This document shows, in pieces, positions 59,747-64,000 of a stretch of 64,000 bases of DNA; the stretch's first letter is position 1; each line of letters opens with the position of its first letter. Below the pieces are notes generated by a model. That model was given only the letters and a program-made list of their open reading frames with translations, was not told the DNA's origin and did no database searches. Made by a program: the position numbers and the translations under genes. The DNA is from Streptomyces sclerotialus (GTDB lineage Bacteria; Actinomycetota; Actinomycetes; Streptomycetales; Streptomycetaceae), in the NCBI GenBank assembly GCA_000719105.1, contig JODX01000008.1, forward strand, positions 1 to 64,000. The letters are read 5' to 3'.

Positions 59747-59782
59747 CAGAGGGCCGGACCGCGCAAGTGGTCCGGCCCTCTG
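59747..59782. terminator. bidirectional terminator, tRNA-Ser / AraC gene
   Basis: CAGAGGGCCGGACC and GGTCCGGCCCTCTG form a 14-bp stem between convergent genes, loop GCGCAAGT. Confidence 0.8.
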
Positions 59783-59786
59783 GCGT

Positions 59787-60665
59787 TCAGCTCGAGGTCC
59801 CGCTCGGATCCCGCTCCACAGGGATCCACAGTTCCGCCTCCGCCTCCGTGCCGTCGGCGGAGACCCGGGCCTGCAGGATCTCCGGGCCGGGCCTGCTGCG
59901 GTACGGGTTCGACGGGAACCACTGGGTGAACACGTCCCGCCACAGGTACTGGATGGTCTCCGGGAAGCGGCCCGAGGTCTCGAAGACCGCCCACGTGCCC
60001 GCGGGCGCCGTGACGCTGTCCATGTCCTCGGGTACGTCGGCCCCGGTCACCACCCCCTGGTAGTAGTCGAGCTCGGTGCCCTCCGCACGGCTCTCGTCGA
60101 GGTTGACGCTGACGTTGACGAAGCCGCGCGGTTCCTGGTCCGAGAGGGCCTCGATCCGGCGCAGGGTGTCCTGGTCGATACTCCGCACGAAGTCGGCGAT
60201 CGCCGGGTTCATGCCCTCGTGGACGAGGGGGACGCGCGCCTTCCTGCCCACCACCCGGAACTCCTGTTTCTCCGCGATCCGGTACCGCATGTTCGTACTC
60301 CCTTCGATGATGAGGCGGAAGGACATCCGGGGCTGTGAGTGCAGCGTCGCCCCGCCGCGCCGGGCCTCCCCCGGGCCGACGCCGTGCACGGCGCGGAACG
60401 CGCGCGCGAACGCCTCTCCCGAGCCGTAGCCGTACCGCACGGCGATCTCCAGCAGCGTCCGCCGGCCGTCGAGCACCTCCGCGCCCGCGACCGTCAGACG
60501 GCGCCGCCGCACGTACTCGGACAGCGGCATGCCCGCCAGCGCCGAGAACAGCCGCCGGAAGTGGTACTCCGACGTGACGGCGATCCGCGCGAGCTCGGTC
60601 ACCTCGAGCGTGCCGTCCAGGTGTTGCTCGATGTGCTCCATGGCCTGGTTCAGCCGCTCCAGCAC
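59787..60665 (-). CDS. AraC regulator with GyrI-like effector domain
   Basis: 292 residues from a GTG with AAGGAG upstream. Residues 1-105 are the double helix-turn-helix (MEHIEQHLDGTLEVTELARIAVTSEYHFRRLFSALAGMPLSEYVRRRRL.. GYGSGEAFARAFRAVHG). Residues 130-292 are a GyrI/Rob-type ligand-binding domain (DYYQGVVTGADVPEDMDSVTAPAGTWAVFETSG.. WRDVFTQWFPSNPYRSRPGPEIL). The layout is that of BmrR/SoxS-related drug-sensing activators. It is divergent from the GH2 gene but probably controls drug response rather than sugar use. Confidence 0.92.
   Translation of the reverse strand: MLERLNQAMEHIEQHLDGTLEVTELARIAVTSEYHFRRLFSALAGMPLSEYVRRRRLTVAGAEVLDGRRTLLEIAVRYGYGSGEAFARAFRAVHGVGPGEARRGGATLHSQPRMSFRLIIEGSTNMRYRIAEKQEFRVVGRKARVPLVHEGMNPAIADFVRSIDQDTLRRIEALSDQEPRGFVNVSVNLDESRAEGTELDYYQGVVTGADVPEDMDSVTAPAGTWAVFETSGRFPETIQYLWRDVFTQWFPSNPYRSRPGPEILQARVSADGTEAEAELWIPVERDPSGTSS

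Positions 60666-64000
<3,335 letters not shown>

Overview
The window is very GC-rich with strong G/C third-position bias, GTG starts are frequent, and tRNAs and developmental regulators are typical of Streptomyces. Gene content and order (MarR, MFS, SpoIIE-type phosphatase, NADH dehydrogenase, AtrA at one end; HrpA, BldC, valine dehydrogenase, purM/purF, purL/Q/S, Lsr2-like, purC, purD, dnaX at the other) match, from memory, the chromosomal core of Streptomyces coelicolor around SCO4122 to SCO4066 read in reverse. This is a stable core region. I see no insertion sequence, integrase, prophage or CRISPR array.

Layout. 0.4-7.6 kb: MarR/MFS divergent pair, SAM methyltransferase, PAS-PP2C-HATPase phosphatase, type II NADH dehydrogenase, and the TetR-family regulator AtrA. 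7.7-16 kb: an asparagine-synthetase-like protein lacking the catalytic Cys, a TPR-like sporulation-associated regulator, L-2-hydroxyglutarate oxidase, TrmB and a PrsW-like protease. 16-20.4 kb: an M23 peptidase behind a c-di-AMP (ydaO) riboswitch, then a GTP cyclohydrolase II / MarR / RibD-like group sharing operator-like sequences. 20.4-26.7 kb: initiator tRNA-Met, an MFS-glycosyltransferase operon behind a perfect CebR-type box, tRNA-Lys, a DEAD-box helicase with a long RGG/RD tail, a tiny secreted peptide and tRNA-Phe/Asp/Glu. 26.7-38.4 kb: membrane metallophosphoesterase, minimal zincin, lipoprotein, HrpA, tRNA-Asp, BldC with a long leader, valine dehydrogenase, DUF3073.

38.5-56.6 kb carries most de novo purine synthesis genes (purM, purF, purL, purQ, purS, purC, purD), all on the minus strand, interrupted by lipoprotein, Lsr2-like, and ABC transporter/two-component genes. 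The ABC/two-component operon lies between two identical tRNA-Gly(GCC) genes. 56.7-64 kb: dnaX, the SRP RNA gene ffs, tRNA-Ser, an AraC-GyrI regulator and a Tat-exported GH2 beta-galactosidase with an inserted LamG-like domain, cut by the window end.

Functionally the window mixes housekeeping (purines, RNA helicases, replication clamp loader, SRP RNA, ten tRNAs) with developmental and antibiotic regulators (AtrA, BldC, Lsr2-like, the SCO4114-like protein). Several genes (trmB, PrsW, the small zincin, purF, purD, dnaX) have a -10-like hexamer 6-10 nt before the start codon and are probably leaderless.
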